A stretch of DNA of 64,000 bases, taken from the NCBI GenBank assembly GCA_023333565.1, contig JAJKFH010000374.1, positions 1,116,001 to 1,180,000 of the forward strand. Direction: 5' to 3'. The notes beneath the pieces were generated by a model. That model was not told where the DNA came from and made no database searches. It worked only from the letters and a program-made list of their open reading frames with translations. The stretch's first letter is position 1, and every line of letters begins with the position of its first letter. Source of the DNA: Puffinus mauretanicus. Its lineage: Eukaryota > Chordata > Aves > Procellariiformes > Procellariidae. Positions 38,141 to 52,687 of this stretch are shown here, in pieces. The position numbers were made by a program, and so were the translations under genes.

Positions 38141-40490
38141 GTCACTCTCAAAGCCAAGGCCACTGTCTCTACAGCTGAGAGGAACTTCCCCAAACTGTTT
38201 CACCTGCCCTTGCTAGATCGCTAAGAGATGAAGTTGTGCATAAAATAAGGATTCCTGACTGAATCTAAGTGTTACCTGTATATTTTTAAGCAGACATAAG
38301 GCCTGACTATCTTCTTGTTTGTGTTGATGTAAATCAGAAACAGATCCACTAAATAGGTCCAGAATAATGGGGCCGCACTGATTTACATCAGCTGCAGATC
38401 TTGTACTCTGTAAATTAAAGGGGAACAGAGAGGGCCATAATACATTTTATATCTCCATATGTTTAAGCAAAGATGGAAAAAAGATTAAGCAAAAATTAGG
38501 GTTATAAAATTGATTAATGTTGAGCCTATATTTTTAGTTGAGAAAGACATTAAGGGGTTTTTGGAATGTTCTTTTTTAAATGGCATTAATTTATTTATTC
38601 GCTGTACTAATTGGTTGATTGATCATAATAGCTTCTGAGAAAATTGAAAATGAAATGTATTTCTTTACCGAGATTTTTGGTCTGATGGTTTTATTACAGA
38701 GTTTTTCCAAAAGCCATGGAGGGATTGTTCGGGAATGTTCAACTGTTAACAGTGGTTTGTTGTTTTTAGGGGAAAAATTAAGATGTACATCATTTTAAAA
38801 AGCATATTTCATATAATTTGTGAACAAAACTAGGAAAAAAAAATCAAAGTGATTAAAGTTTACTCATGTCAGAAAATTCGATAGATCAGATTACGAAGAT
38901 ATATTGTCTAAACTCCCAGATTGTTCTTATTAAAAGTTCAGCTTTATCTTAGAAATAAAAATATCCAATCTGGTACTATAGCTTTCACAGAAGCCAAGAT
39001 GGAACGGTGAACTGATGAAATGCCACAGCTGTGATAAAAATGGACCATATCCCCTAAATTGCCTTGTTCTCCTGTTACGTGGAACAATTTATAGTATCGT
39101 GATGGTTAACATGGAGTGTTTATGTAATACATTTTATTTATATGAAACCACTTCGCTACCATAATAATAATCACATTTCCTTCATGGGTGCGTTTCTTCA
39201 GCTAATTTCTGTAACGAGCCTGTTTCACAAAACCACTAACTACTGCTTTGAGGACAAATTCCTTTTTATTGCTTGTGAAATTCTGAATATTTCTCTTGCA
39301 CTTCACTGAATTAACCGGGACACCCCATCCTGCAGCGGGGCGACCGCTGGGCGGCTCTCAGCAGCACTTTATAATTACACAAATGGAGTAACACCGCGGT
39401 GAATCAGGCCCCCGGTATTTTTGCTAGAACTAAAAGCTTTCTCTGCTGTAAGCCAAGCCTGTTTTCACCTTCTTCATATAATTAAGTTGTAATCCTTTCA
39501 TCCTGATATCATTATCTGTTGTCATGGTGATTTTAATTATAAAAATGAATGGCTGAGAAGTGGGCGAAGACAAAAGTTTTTGCTGAACTTCGTTAAGTTA
39601 ATGGCAAAGGGAAAAATATCTGTGGGTAATACAACAAACACCTGATCTTTTAACACAGTGTATTTTAAAACAATGATGAGAAGTAGGTGTCAGAGGCAGA
39701 AGAGACACATTTGATGTGAATATTTCAGTGTTTAGGAAATATATGTTGAATTTAATGTTTTAAAACAATTTTTGCATGGCACCGGTCATACAGTCCCTTC
39801 TGGCGCTGCATGGACAAAGAAATTCCCTTCTAGATCTCACAACTGCTAGTGATTCACCTATTGGAAAAACACCCCCTTTTTAGGCAAAAGTCTGACCAGT
39901 TTCCAAGAATGTGTTTTTCTGAGCACGGTCTTTGGGAACAGCTACACAACATTTACAGTTCATCCGAAAGCAGAAGACCTGTTCGGATGGGCGGTGTGCA
40001 TGCAAATTGTCCATAGGTGAAGATATGCCGTGGCTTGCAATGGGCGGACCCACAAGCCACAGTCAGTTATAGCTGGACTTTGGAAGAGACCTACATCAGC
40101 TCCGTTGAGCTCTGGGGGGTATGTGGTGGCTATCAGGACGTGGGTTTTCTTTGCTGCCACTGAAACATTGCAACCAAGGGGCTGAACTAAAGTCATCTCC
40201 TCTGCTGCTCTCGCCGTGGTTCTGCTGTTTTGCTCTGGCGCATTCTCCACTGACAAATACACAGTTTTATACAGACACATCATGACACGGTGGCACAACG
40301 TTGTAGCTCGGAAGAGGAGAGCTTCACGCTCGTCTCCATACCCACGGGTGACTCCCCAGCGTGGCCACTGCTCTTCGCTCCTCCCGGCTCAGGAATTCCC
40401 CGGGGCTCCTCAGCCTCTTTTCCTGGCTAGTGAGGCAGCCTCTGATCTGGGGACTAGCACCTCACATTTGCTTTACCTCCCACCTGTAAT
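38141..40490. other. intergenic AT-rich stretch
   Basis: Unique, AT-rich sequence. It contains a possible old repeat phrase near 38.38 kb (TGATTTACATCAGCTG) and one near 39.38-39.41 kb (GTAACACCGCGGTGAATCAGGCC). No gene was seen. Confidence 0.6.
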
Positions 40491-40494
40491 TCCG

Positions 40495-40670
40495 TGATGT
40501 CCGTTCACCCACTTGGCGTTAGCCACGTGCGGAGGCGCCTGCAGGCTGGCTGCGGCGGTGACGGCTCCGGCACCGCTGGCTGCCACAGCTGCTCCCTCCT
40601 CCCGGCACGTCCCACGGGGCAGCTCGGGCATCCTCCTGCTTGGGCAGGGAGCCGGCGTGCATTCGGGCCC
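40495..40670. promoter_or_regulatory. small CpG-rich block
   Basis: A CpG cluster (GTGCGGAGGCGCC, GCGGCGGTGACGGC, CCCGGCACGTCCCACGGGG) in an otherwise CpG-poor intergenic region. It holds a CACGTG-like E-box (GCCACGTGCGG). No TATA box or exon was recognised. It may be a regulatory element. Confidence 0.3.
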
Positions 40671-43600
40671 TGATGGAGGGTTTGGACCACAGGACACTGG
40701 GTGCTCTACAAATGGAGATTATTTGATTCGTATTACGTTAGAACCAGTAATGATATTTTGGTTGTCATATCCATATATACAGTGCCAGTTTGGATACATA
40801 GGGAGAGAAAAAATAGAAGCGGAGATTTCCAGTTTAATCCTATTATCTATTCTGTTATGTCAGTCCAAATACAACACTGATTTTTTTTTTTTTCTTAGGG
40901 TAAGTGTTGACCTTTAGAGCAGACCAAGGGCAATCTTGAGCTCGCCTGTGACCACCGGTCCAGGGGGCAACACCCCTGCAGTCCCTCTGAATTGAAATCT
41001 CTTTCTGGCTCTGTCAACCTGATTCCCAGGTTGCCTGACAGATAATGTGGCATGCCAGCCACCCGCTGCTTTTTCATTTAAATAAATGAGAAAGTTGTGG
41101 CTAAATTAACACTCCAGCGGAGGTAATAAGGACCGACTCAGCAGCTGCCATGATGTATGCAAATTGCAGTTTCACACATTAGGAGCTAGATGTTGCTTAA
41201 TTTGTAGGTCTTTCTGTCTTTTAAACGAGAGAACCTCCATCATATTCAGGTGATCTTAAAAAAAAAAAAGGCAAAAGAAAGCCCCCAAAATCAACTACTC
41301 ACCAGTGCTTCTAACTGCGCCTACAGTCTTTCTTCTGGGCTTTCCCCCCTGATCCCCCGATAAGCAGTTATTACTGAGTTATACTGCACTGCCGGATGCT
41401 TTTAGGCAAAATATCTGCTGATTTCCAGTGAACATGCAGCCTGATTCAGGAGGTACCGCTGGCCCTTTGTGGGGATGCCACCATCCAGGAGCTCCACATC
41501 CATCAGTTTTTTTTCTCTGGAAATGAAACTGTAATAGCACGAAGGAAGACCTGTGATAGCCACCACTTAATCAGACAGAAGGAATGGGCTGATAGGAGAG
41601 CAGTTTTTCTCCTTTTAGATCAGTAGAGATGGGAATGGAGATGCAAAGAAGCATGTAACTGGATGGGGTTTGTGGAAATGCTGTTCTGTACATTAGTTTT
41701 AGTGCTTTTTAATCTCTCTAGAAAATTATGCATATAACTGTGTTAGGGTAAAAAAGATTTCTAAATGGAAAATGGACACCAAAACTGAAACTCAGGACGG
41801 GAAGTGCATACTCAAAATAGCAGAACTTGGGGGCATTATGGCCACAGAAAGTAGAAGTAACTATAATGTTTCTCAGGGTATGTACTGCAAGAGGAAGCTA
41901 AATATTAAAAACATTCTAAATCAGATTTTAGCTGGCTCAGAAATGCTGCAGCCACAGGATATAAAGCTAAAAAATGCTCCAGACTCACCCAATCTTTCCC
42001 AGGTTTTATTCAGAAAGGCAAAGGTTTCATTCTAAAACAAATCCCATTCAAATGATTTGGGGTTTGCCTATCTTTTTTGCTCTCCTGACCTACATGGTCA
42101 GTCCTTAAGAGGTCTTTGAATTCCTTTGAAGGAGATGCTCTTTCCTCTGCTCTGGTAACCAATTCCTCCATGCTCAATTCCTGTTCCTGGATGTCACCTC
42201 CTCAGCCTTCACTTAGCCCTTCCATAACCTAGAGATACCTTAGTGGCCCCTGGCATGCTGCTAGCAAAGAAATAACAGGAACTTGCCCTGTCTAGTCATT
42301 ATTTGGCTGCATGTGTTGAAACAAACTGTCACATGAAAATGCAAGTAAAAAAGCCACAGTGAATTTGTGGGCAAGAAACACTCAGACTATAACCAAATCT
42401 CAGCGTCTGAGAGTGCTTCCCAATTCCCAGAAGCGAATGCATACCCGGGCTGGTTTCCAGCTCCCTGCTGAAGGCAGAGCTGGCGTATACCTCCTCCCCA
42501 TCGCTCTTACTCCTTCTCGAGGAAAGGAAACCTGCAGCACGAGAGCTGCAGCCTGCCCTGAACTGAGCTATCGGGGACAGGGATTGAGGGAAAAGCCCCA
42601 TCCTGCTGTTCAGATGGAGTCTTGGCAAACTTCGGTCATTTACTATTCAGGACACCAAAGACAACCGTAATTCTGGCTGCTGTGACTTTACCTGTCACTC
42701 AGTACAAGCCCCTGCAACTCTCTTTGGTCTTTGTCTCTCATTGCTAAACCAGGATGACGATGCGTTCCTACCAGTCGGAGAGATTAATTAGTATTCACTA
42801 AACTGCAGGGCCCATGTGCCAATTGTGCAAATTAACAAAGATATCCAGGTTTGTGTATTCCAATAAATTCCGCATTTGCTGCAGCCCCCCAACCTGGCGC
42901 ACAACTGTGGCACAAAAAAAGCATTAAAAATCACTTTCTTACGCAGTGGTTATGCTGAATGAATTACCAAATATGAAGCAAACTATGCATTGCTTTTCTG
43001 ACAGAGGCAATAACTCTGAGAGACATGGACTTCTCCCGTCATGGGCATGAGGCATCTGTTCCCAAAGTGGTATGAAGACGATGCTGGTTCGTACATGTCC
43101 AGTCCTGAGCATTGAGCTGGAGGTGGCTCCTCTCTCCCATGCCCTGCTGCCCCAAATGTGGCTGGCATTTGTAACATAGTGCTGGAGCTCCAACCCACAT
43201 GATTAAACTATGTCCCAGAGGCAGACAGACAGCCTGAACTGCCTATCCATCCATGGGTGTCAAGGTGATGGGGAGATAGATGGTCACGGGGAACAAGGAT
43301 GGACCACCTAGCAGGGCCTTATCCTCAAAGACCTTGGTAAATGGCACACATCCTGACTCAGGCCAGAGTGATATCCTCTTTCACCCCATGATCTGAGTCA
43401 CCAGACTGTAGCTTTATGAGTTCAACTGCAAGGGATCTCATGAATTAGGAGGTAAAAACTTGGAAAGATCTGCAATACTGTCACCATTTTAATTACCCAT
43501 CTACAGTTGCCCATAAACATGCAGCTGATTTTGCTCAAACCTTGCAACTGAGCATAGTGGTTTATTCTAGAGCAGCAGTACATCATAGAAAAGGAAATGG

Positions 43601-43873
43601 GAATTAGGATCCTTCAAAAAAGTAAAATTTCTTCTACTTCTGTCCACAAAAAAAGGGTGAAGAAATGTAGCATCTTCCAAGTTACACCCCATCTGGCAAT
43701 CTTCCAAGCCTCTTTCCATATGTTCCTAAGTGTCGAAAGCCCAAATGTTCCTTATCTTGCTGCCAAATTCTCTGGCTCACTCCCAACAGCTCTTACAATA
43801 GAGTTGGGTGTTGTATAGTGAAAAAAAAAATCACCTCAGATTGATAATTAAAAATATATTTGATCATCAGATA

Positions 43874-43893
43874 GATGATGAATGATGATGAAT
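43874..43893. repeat. 10-bp tandem duplication
   Basis: GATGATGAAT occurs twice in direct succession, within a GAT-rich microsatellite-like patch. Confidence 0.8.
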
Positions 43894-45547
43894 GGCCAAG
43901 GGGTGCTGTGCTGAATGAGTTGTTCATGCTTACACATTTCAAAGCGGCAGAAGGATGTCTTTCTGGTTTTACTGAAGTTGCCCCAGAAATCCTTGGTTGT
44001 TGCAGAACGTATTGCTGAAGGAATTTGAAACTGGGGGCAGAGGTGGAGGCAGATGAGCCATGGCAGAGACCTCTATTGCCAGGGTGCTGTCTGGGGTACG
44101 TGTCTGAACTGGACTGCAGAGGGAGGTTTTGGACTCTGGCAGACATTGCTGGACTGGTTTCACCCCTGTCTCGTTTCAGACTGAGCCCCACAGCATCAAA
44201 GGCTAGGCGTTTGTCCTTGTTTTAAACCAAAGCGTAGATGCTGCTGTAATCCCATCCCTGCGGGTGCTGAGGCGCTGGGCACAGGTCTCGGGATGGGACT
44301 GAGGACACACGCGTTGTCTCATACACATTTCACAGCACAGGAGGGGAGGAGATGCTTTATGCTCTCTGGCTCTGGTGCTGAATGTTGCAGCCTTCCCTCT
44401 GCTGTCCTCTTCCTCAAAACCTCCCAAGGTCTGGGAATGATAGAGTTTCATGCCGATATCTACATCCAGGAGCTGCGTGTTTCCTCTTGTGCCTGAAAGA
44501 GTAGCATCTCCAAACCTTAGATTTCCATTTTAAAAGTTACTGTAACTTCAGAGAAGAAGTTACAAGTAAAAATAATAAACACACGCTGGTATCAAAGCAT
44601 AGTAATGTGAACTGGAAGGTTCCTATGTGCAGGAGTTCGGGAAGCCCTACCAACAGGTCTGTAACAGAAATCTGAACTGACATTACCAGCCCACAACAAC
44701 TGCAGATGCTCGTGACTCCAAAGCACAAACAAAACCACAGATACCTTTGCTACACGAGAATCAAAGACTGTAGCCAAGATATAATAGATATCTTGTGTTG
44801 GAGGAAACAGGATGAGGGTTGGGGGGCTGAACTCTTAGATACTGGAACTTTGGATGTTACTAACAGCACATGCTGCTAATTTACAATAAGATCAAATACA
44901 AAGGGTGTTAAAGGCCTTGAGGATTGAAGATGTCCATCTCTAGAGCACGAGGCTCTGGTAACAATCCTTTGTGGTCCTGAGATATAGCATTGTCATCTTA
45001 TATAGGAAATACTTTGCCTATGGATGCTCTGTCCCCTTTTTCACTGCAATGCTCCTCATTTGACATCCCCTTCCTCAAAGTGTACTTCTGGGTTAATTAT
45101 TACATGCGTTAATTCAGCCTAGGAGAAAAACCAGCGAGCGTGTTTTCCTGCACTAGAAGGTATAAAGTAAATTGTAGCAGATACTGTAAAATTAAATAAC
45201 CAAGAGGGACCAATTATGAACCATATGCCAACAGTAACGAATGTGGTGCTTAGTACAGAATAAGTCACACGTGAATTCATGGTATTAGGGTGCAACACTG
45301 AGCACAACTGGGCCTTAATTTTGTTGGCCACTTGGTGCTACCACAGTATATTACAGGAGAATGCTCCCAGGAGTGAGCAGTATATTTGGTATAAGGTTTC
45401 TGTAAGATATGAAGATACTGCCTAACACCTATACCAGGATGGCAGAGTATCTGCTAGAATTCTCTTGTTATTCCATACCATAATGCTTACTTTTTCTCCA
45501 ACATGCATTTCGCACTAGGGATACTCTTTATTTTCTGTAGTACTACT

Positions 45548-45588
45548 CCTGATTTACATCAGTGTGAGCAAGAGCAGAATCAGGACTC
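45548..45588 (+). repeat. ancient amniote repeat fossil (AGCAGAATCAGG type)
   Basis: CCTGATTTACATCAGTGTGA followed by GCAAGAGCAGAATCAGGACT is the best preserved copy in the window of the old repeat also seen at 16922-16968. The text matches a repeat frequent in turtle, crocodile and bird genomes (CR1/L3-like), named from memory. Confidence 0.5.
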
Positions 45589-48500
45589 CAGTTAAATAAC
45601 TAATGCAGCTGTTTTGCTGAACCAGCTTCCTGGCTGGGAATGAATCCAGTCAGCTGTGGATAACAAACCCCAGTAATAGAGATTTCAAAGATTTCATACA
45701 TTAATTTTTTTCTTAATATTTGCAGAGTTACTTTTCTTACAAAATCTGTTAGGCAGATGTTAGGAAGTAATTACTGTACATGAATCAGAAAGAAAACGCA
45801 CGTCTTACACTGAACACGTGTGAGTGGACTGAGTAAAGAAACCAAAGGTACATGAGAAAAAAGCTAAAATATATCTGAGCAGAATCTGCCAGCATTTGCC
45901 ACAGGGTTATAAGGAAGAAAAAGCACAAGGCAAGCTCCTCTCAAGAGCCAAGCGTTCATTATATATCCGAAACAACAAGCTTGCTACCTTTTCTAGCAAC
46001 AGCAGCATTATACTCGCCATTCATGGATAGAAGATGAAGCTAGCCCTGGCTGGGCAGGCGCAGTTTCCATCAATATCTAAGAGCCTTTCGGCCAATTACG
46101 TCAGTAACCAATGTGGTGGACAGTGCTAAAACATTGCTACATCCATTTTCATGCTCAAACATCCCAAAGTATCCTTAGATCACGGCGCACATAGATGTAA
46201 ATAGGATTGATCATATTAAGTAAAATTCTTGCCTCCGTGTACAGTATTATCGTAATTTTTACCCCTGAAATATAACCAACCTTCAAATGATGGTGGCAGC
46301 AATAGTAACATCCAGGAGATTAGCACAGAAAGCAAAACTGTAGGGAAACTTTTGCCCTGGAGGATGTAGTTATCCAGGCTGTGGTTTTGAGGACACAATA
46401 TTCCCTATACTTGCAAATCTGGGTAATCTTTAACGACTGAAAAAGTTACTGCTTCAGTTGTTCACAGTGCTCTGATGGATAGATTTTGAGATGAGATGGG
46501 AGTTAGTAACAGTATAGCTGGGTAAACAAAATCTGGAGCATTAAGAATGGGTTCTGCCCTCAGCTTGCCTCCAGTCTTGAGCCCTCCTTTTCTCTGCCCT
46601 CATTTCGCCCTGGTAAAATAAAAATTTTATCCTTCCTTTTCGAAGTACTTTGAAATCTCAGGTTCAAATTACTAAATTAGTGTTAAATAAAATATCTCAG
46701 TAAGTAATAATAAAAATACTGCATGTCTTTTACGTCATTTTCCATCACTAGCAATTAATGCACTTCATAGACCAGGTTGGTATAATTACCTTTACTTTGC
46801 AGCGTGGCTGAACCAACAGAGGCCAAGTAAGGAAATGATTCACCTGTACCGTGAAAGCTCCCTAAAGATGGCTTTCAGGGCCATAAACCAGACCTCCAGA
46901 TTGTGCCGATTTTCACATATAAAATCAATTTAGTTCAAAAAATAAAATGCACATCAGTAACTATGGCCCTCTCAAATTCCATCTCAGTGTTTATGAACCT
47001 ATAAACACTATAAAAAGAAATGTTACGAAAGAAGCCTTTAAAATTACAAACCAGCCAGGATGTTTAATATTTCAAGTCTAAATTACAATATAAAACCTCG
47101 TTCTGAGAAATGCTATGAAAGCATCAGAGTTGGGTGCATTTTAGAACAGCATTTGTCATAAAAAAGAGCTTGAACATTTGGGTTGCCAAGGCAGAAACAA
47201 GCACCACAGACACATTTTACCCTTATGGGGATTCATCAAGGTTGTGCAGTGCAGCTGTTGTCTTAGTAAAAGAAAGTATCGGCCCCTGGCTGGAAGAAAC
47301 AGAAACATAATTATGTTATGATGAGCTGGAAAACATGCAAAGAAAAATTGGAATGCAAAGCATGATAAATGATGCTTTGTCAATTGCAAAGCAGCGAGAA
47401 AACCAGGCGGCACAATAATAACTCTTCTCCAGTCAGTGCTTCCAGTTTGGCTACCAAAATAAAGCACCACTCTAACCACGACAGAATAGCTGTATCTTTT
47501 GGCTGTATTACTTAGTCCTGATACAATGGTGCTGGGTTTGTAAAGTGGATTATGCAGCCATCCTTAGTAACAGAAATGAGAAAAGGAATGGTCAGGTTCT
47601 TCTCAAAATTGAGAACATAATTCCATCCGGAGAACATTTATAATGTTGCCTTATTCTGATTTTTATGCATATTAAAATTCACAGCTTAGAACCTTTTCCT
47701 TTAAGGTGTCTTTTAATTACATTTTCTGCCATAAAAACTCTGTTTCTACCAAAGTGACCAACATTTTATCGGTAGTAATATGGCTGCATGCATTCATATT
47801 GCAGTAAAATAGGAAATGCCATCCCGTAACAGACTCATTAATCTGTCTGTCCTCACAGTGACAAGGACAGGATTTCCCTTCAAGTGCTGCAGCAATGTGC
47901 TTGTCCAGGGTATAAAACACTGAAGTTTATTCTCATGATGTAAGTGAATTCAGAGGGAAAATTGGACTAATTATAAAACAGCACAGGAAACTTTTATTTA
48001 GAAACCAATACTGGGCCGCAGAGATAAAAAGAGACAAATGTTTAAAGAAAACCTTCTCGTGATAAAGGGGATTTATAAAAAAAAAGGTAATTCCGGGGTT
48101 TGGTGGGGCTGACATGCCCAGGGCACCGCGAGGCCATGGCTGTCCCCTCTGGTGCCCGAGGCTGCAACTTCTGTAAACCGGGGGCTTGTCCACCTGAGAG
48201 CACCCACCGGCCAGCGGGTTTCTGCAGCACCCCCGGTGCGGATCAGCTCCTTGGTGGGACACTGCTAACGTTATGCAATTCCAGACTTTGATAAAAACCA
48301 TATTTATTCCCAAGGCAGAGTTATTCTCAAGCAAGAGGGTTGCTAGAATAACTCTATCAACTTCCCCTCTACAGACAAAACTTTAGGGCAGATTTTCCAC
48401 CCTTCATTTTGAACTTCCTACCTTTGGAGGATGCCTTTTATATATTTCATACTAAGAATGCCTCAGAATCTGGTATTAATATTCTTGTGGGGTTTTTAAT

Positions 48501-51500
48501 TAAAAAAAAAAAACAAATGAACTCCCAAACAAAATGTGTACTGCTTCTGTAATTAAAAACAACCAGCTCTCAAATTAGTATCTATGTAGGATGGGTCATC
48601 TTCTATATATCAGTTTAAAGACTGAAACCTATATTCAAAGAGTGTATTTTTAAGTGTGTATTTTTGGTCCTGTCAAATAAGGAGCACAGGCAAGATACTA
48701 ATCACTCATATAGCTACTGTTTGCAGTCACAGCTTTGTAAGCAACTTCTAACAACAACATGATTTGCAGAATTTTATTACCTACAAAAAAATTAGGACTA
48801 TTTTTACTAGTAATTATTTTCATTTACATGGTAAAAATACTTTATTACTTGACTGCAGTTTGCATCTAGGGGTATTAAACCACTTGTAGCTTAATCTAAT
48901 AATTCTATTCCCACTGATTAGGGAAAGTGAAATTACTGATGGGCAACAAATCAGTGGAAACCTGCAAACAATTTCTATCATACTCAGATATCCCTGTGCC
49001 AACCCTTCAACCTTTCTCCATTTCACTTGGCACTAATTTGTGAGGAGGTACATGAGACCACAGAATTGGAGACCAATGCCAAGCTAGTTATAATTTCTCC
49101 TGATATTGTTAAGCTTAACCTGATCAATAGAATATTGTCCTTTAACATTTTCTTCCTCAATCCAGTTTGCCTGACACCAAGTTTATTTTTTGGCTGCAAG
49201 ACATTAAAATAGATATTTTACAGGAAAACGAAAGCAGTTTATCCCAGCCCCCATTCCTGTCTCCTCCCTGTACATGTCTTATTCAGGAATACCAACAGGC
49301 AAGCAAGGGCAGATTACACAAATAAGTAAAGCGGAGTGCTTGGGCTCTGGCTAGTGATAAATAAAAAAAAAGCCAAAGAGAAGGGCAAATCCAAAATGAT
49401 GACTCCAAACTGATAGCTTTAGTGGCATTGGCTTCTTTGCTTTTCACTTGATTTTTCCTCTTCATGCTTCATCTCCCATTGTTTCCCATGTGCTCTCTTG
49501 CTTGCGCTGTCTGTTGCTCTCTCCAGCTGCTCCCTGACTACTGTAACTTAAAGCATTTGTCTGTTGGAGCAGATTCTTCCATAACCACATACTACTTAGA
49601 TACTTTATTATTGCATCTTCCTTCTCTATTATTTTTCCCTCCTTCTTGTCAGCAAAAGTTCTCTTAGTGTCCTGGTGAGCAGAATCCCAAATGGTTTAGC
49701 ACCCACACCCCCCAAATCCTCTTCTCAAATGAAAATACTCCTTTACAATTTAAGAGCGTGGTATCATCAACCAGGGCAGAAGGATCTCATAAAGTCTATT
49801 TACCTTTGCATGCCAACAGGATATGATCCATTAAAAATTCATTTTGTGAATGAAAGCCTAACGACAAAGAAAATCTCTCATTCTCTTACCCCACCATCAG
49901 AATTAGACACCAGCCTGCCATGCTGTCTCCCATCCATCCTGCTCTCTCCCTTTCTTCTTCTCTAGCCTATTCTCTCTCTCCCCTTCCTGTGATAACAAGT
50001 TTTCTTTGTGTTTTCTCTGTCATTCCAGCAATTGATCCTTTTCCTAAAATTTACCTTATTTGAGAGCGTAATCCTTTTCTCTATACTCCTGTGGGTACCT
50101 TGGCAGTCAATGGAGATGCTTAAACTAAGTAGGGCTCAGCCTTTAATAAACCAAACACCTTTCCCTACAAGGCTTAAGCAATTACTGAGTTAGCGTAAAG
50201 ATTCACCAAGTGTATTTCTGTTTTTTATTAAGAAGTTGATTTAGCTTAAACTGTATTTCCAAAACGTATTTCACTCCACAGAGACAAGAGAAGACATTAC
50301 AGTCTCATAAATACTGCAAGTTCAGACATCCCTTTGATTTCTCACAGGGAGCTAGTATGCAATAATTGCTCTGCTAAAGCCCTGTGTATTGTTTTGAATA
50401 TCAGCTAGGTGAATTCTTCAGACCCAATCCAGTTTTCTCAGGTGGCTTTTCATTCATGGCTTAAACTCCATAAAATAATAAGGTACCTAGTCAGCAGTTG
50501 CTTCTCATTCATTTTCATGATGTTATCACGAGATGGGATGTGCTACCTATGCAAAGAAATGTCCTCAAATTCCTGGGGGCTCAGGGAAGCTGGGGAGAAG
50601 GGAAGGAGGGGTCGGCCATCCTCCGCTCCTGTGCAATGGTGAGAACCCGGGCCTGGCAGAGAGCGTAGGTTGGACCACAGTCCTGCTGCCTCCAATATTA
50701 GTTACACAGAGGTTAACGGCGGATCAAGGGAATCATATATCTGGACTGACCAGGGCAGGCTCTCAAAGACAGGATCTCGCCCTTGTGTCCCAATAAAGGT
50801 CATTTTCTTTGAGATGCTATTTTTATCCTGAATTTTAGAAAGAGATTTTTTCCTTGTCTCCCCCCACCTCTCTGTGGCCCTGGGAACTTGGCTATTCCCA
50901 GCACCACAGCAGGAGAGGAGCCTGTTCCTGGCATCAGGTTTCATGGATGGCTGTAGGGAAGCAGTAAAGTGTTCCTGGCAGATAAACTGTGTGAGCCGGG
51001 GAAGAGGCTTCTTTCCTTCTTTCTTTTCCTCTTAATCCAGTTATTATCTGAACTGTATCCTTTAAATAAATATATATGCCCTTGCTTCTTCCAACTCTGG
51101 AGCTGGCTTGTGATAGCTCTTTAATTCCACCCATCCGTGCATAGACAGAAGCTGGCCTAGCAAATTGCACACCTCCGAGTACAGCTCCCAGGGCTCTGGT
51201 TAAGACCCCATCTGACCTAAACCTCTCTCATTATAAACAACCATAAATGTTGGTTTGGGTTTTTTTTTCCAAACAATAGCAGTTACAGGAATATGTAATT
51301 TTGCTTTTGCCATTTATAACTAACCCCCCCCCAGGCCATTTAATATAAATGACACCGAAAGAGGAAAAAAACTGGTTTTATTTCCTTTTTATTTTTATAT
51401 GGGTCATCTCTGAGGTTTTGCATTTATTGTTATTATTGCTAGCATATATTTCTTTCCTTTCCTCAGCCTTTGTTCCCAGGTTTGAACTCAGTGAGGACAT

Positions 51501-52119
51501 TGCCTAGCTTTAAAAAATATTGTTAATAGCTGCCTCTTCTTAAAAAGGCCTGAGACCTCTAAGTGTATGTAGGCATGTAAAAATTAAAGTTTATAATATT
51601 ATGCTGATGAAACATAAAAGGCTTGAATCTGTGCCCTTAATATAAACAATTTTAAAGTGCTCAATAAATGCTAAGCACTTACCAGTATTAAATGACAAAA
51701 CTCAGTGCCAGGATGCCTTCAGGCTATGAAGCTATTTTAACTTCAGGGAACCTTGCTGTGACAATTTTTATAAGCAAGTATCATATACCATCAAATAAAT
51801 CTCAAATTACACAGTTGCAACATATGTATTGCATATAATCTATGGTGATTAGGTGCACTATTAGATTATGTGTGTCTAAATTCTATACTGTATTTATAAA
51901 TTGCCTTTACCCTGAATGAGGGTGCAAAGCAAGGGGCTTGGGCGCTCCTCTGAACCGGTACCTGAAAGACTCCATCCTCCCGGCGTGGCTTCAAAGTCTG
52001 ACGAGCCGCACCTCTGCATGCAAACAGGGGAGTTGGGATTCGGGACCACAAAGAGCAGCGCAGAGCGGGAAGCCCGGAAGGCAGCACGGCTTCATAGCCT
52101 CCCCTCCCTCAATTCAGCG

Positions 52120-52127
52120 TATAAAGG
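52120..52127 (+). promoter_or_regulatory. candidate TATA box of MGLL
   Basis: TATAAAGG on the plus strand at the left part of the CpG island. If used, the start site would be near 52150. CpG-island promoters often start at several points without a TATA box, so this is only a candidate. Confidence 0.4.
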
Positions 52128-52687
52128 CCGTCCACGCTGCCGGGCTGTCACTCGCGGCCGCCCCAGCCCGCCGGCGGTGCGCTGAGCGGCCGCTCCTCTG
52201 GCAGGAGCCCGCTGTTTCGGGTTTCTCAGCCGGCCCGGCTGCAGGCAGCCCTGTGGCTGCCGGGCCCCGCGCCGCTACCGGCAGCCGTGTGAGGCCGGCG
52301 GGGAGGCGGACGGAGGCTCCACCGGCGAGGACCCGCCCGTGGGCCGGGCAGCCCCGCACCGCCACTGCCGTGGGGAGAGGGCGGCCGTTTCTCCCCCCTC
52401 CCTGCGGCCAAGCGGCTCGGGGGGCACCGGGCGGCTCCCCCGCTCCCGCCCTGCCCGCCGCTCCGCCGGGCACCGCCGCTCGGTCGGCCGGCGCCCAGCC
52501 CAGCCCAGCCGGGGAGCCGCAGCGACCGCGTCCCGGGCGCGGCACCGCCCGCCCGCTCAGCCACCCTCCCTCCCACCCTTCCGCCGCTGCCTCCGGGAGC
52601 AGCCGGTGCACGGCGTGCGGTGGAGCCGCCCGGCTTCGGCCCCGCCGGGGGAAGCGGGGAGGCTGCCCGCCTCGCCGCGGCGGGAGG

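Larger units (their letters stand above)
40671..51940. other. MGLL upstream intergenic region
   Basis: No known exon was recognised. Contents include an old amniote repeat fossil at 45.55 kb, a 10-bp perfect tandem duplication at 43874-43893, a poly-A tract near 48.5 kb and a poly-C tract near 51.33 kb. Open frames here are short, overlapping and without family signatures. Distal MGLL regulatory elements may lie here but cannot be identified from one sequence. Confidence 0.6.
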
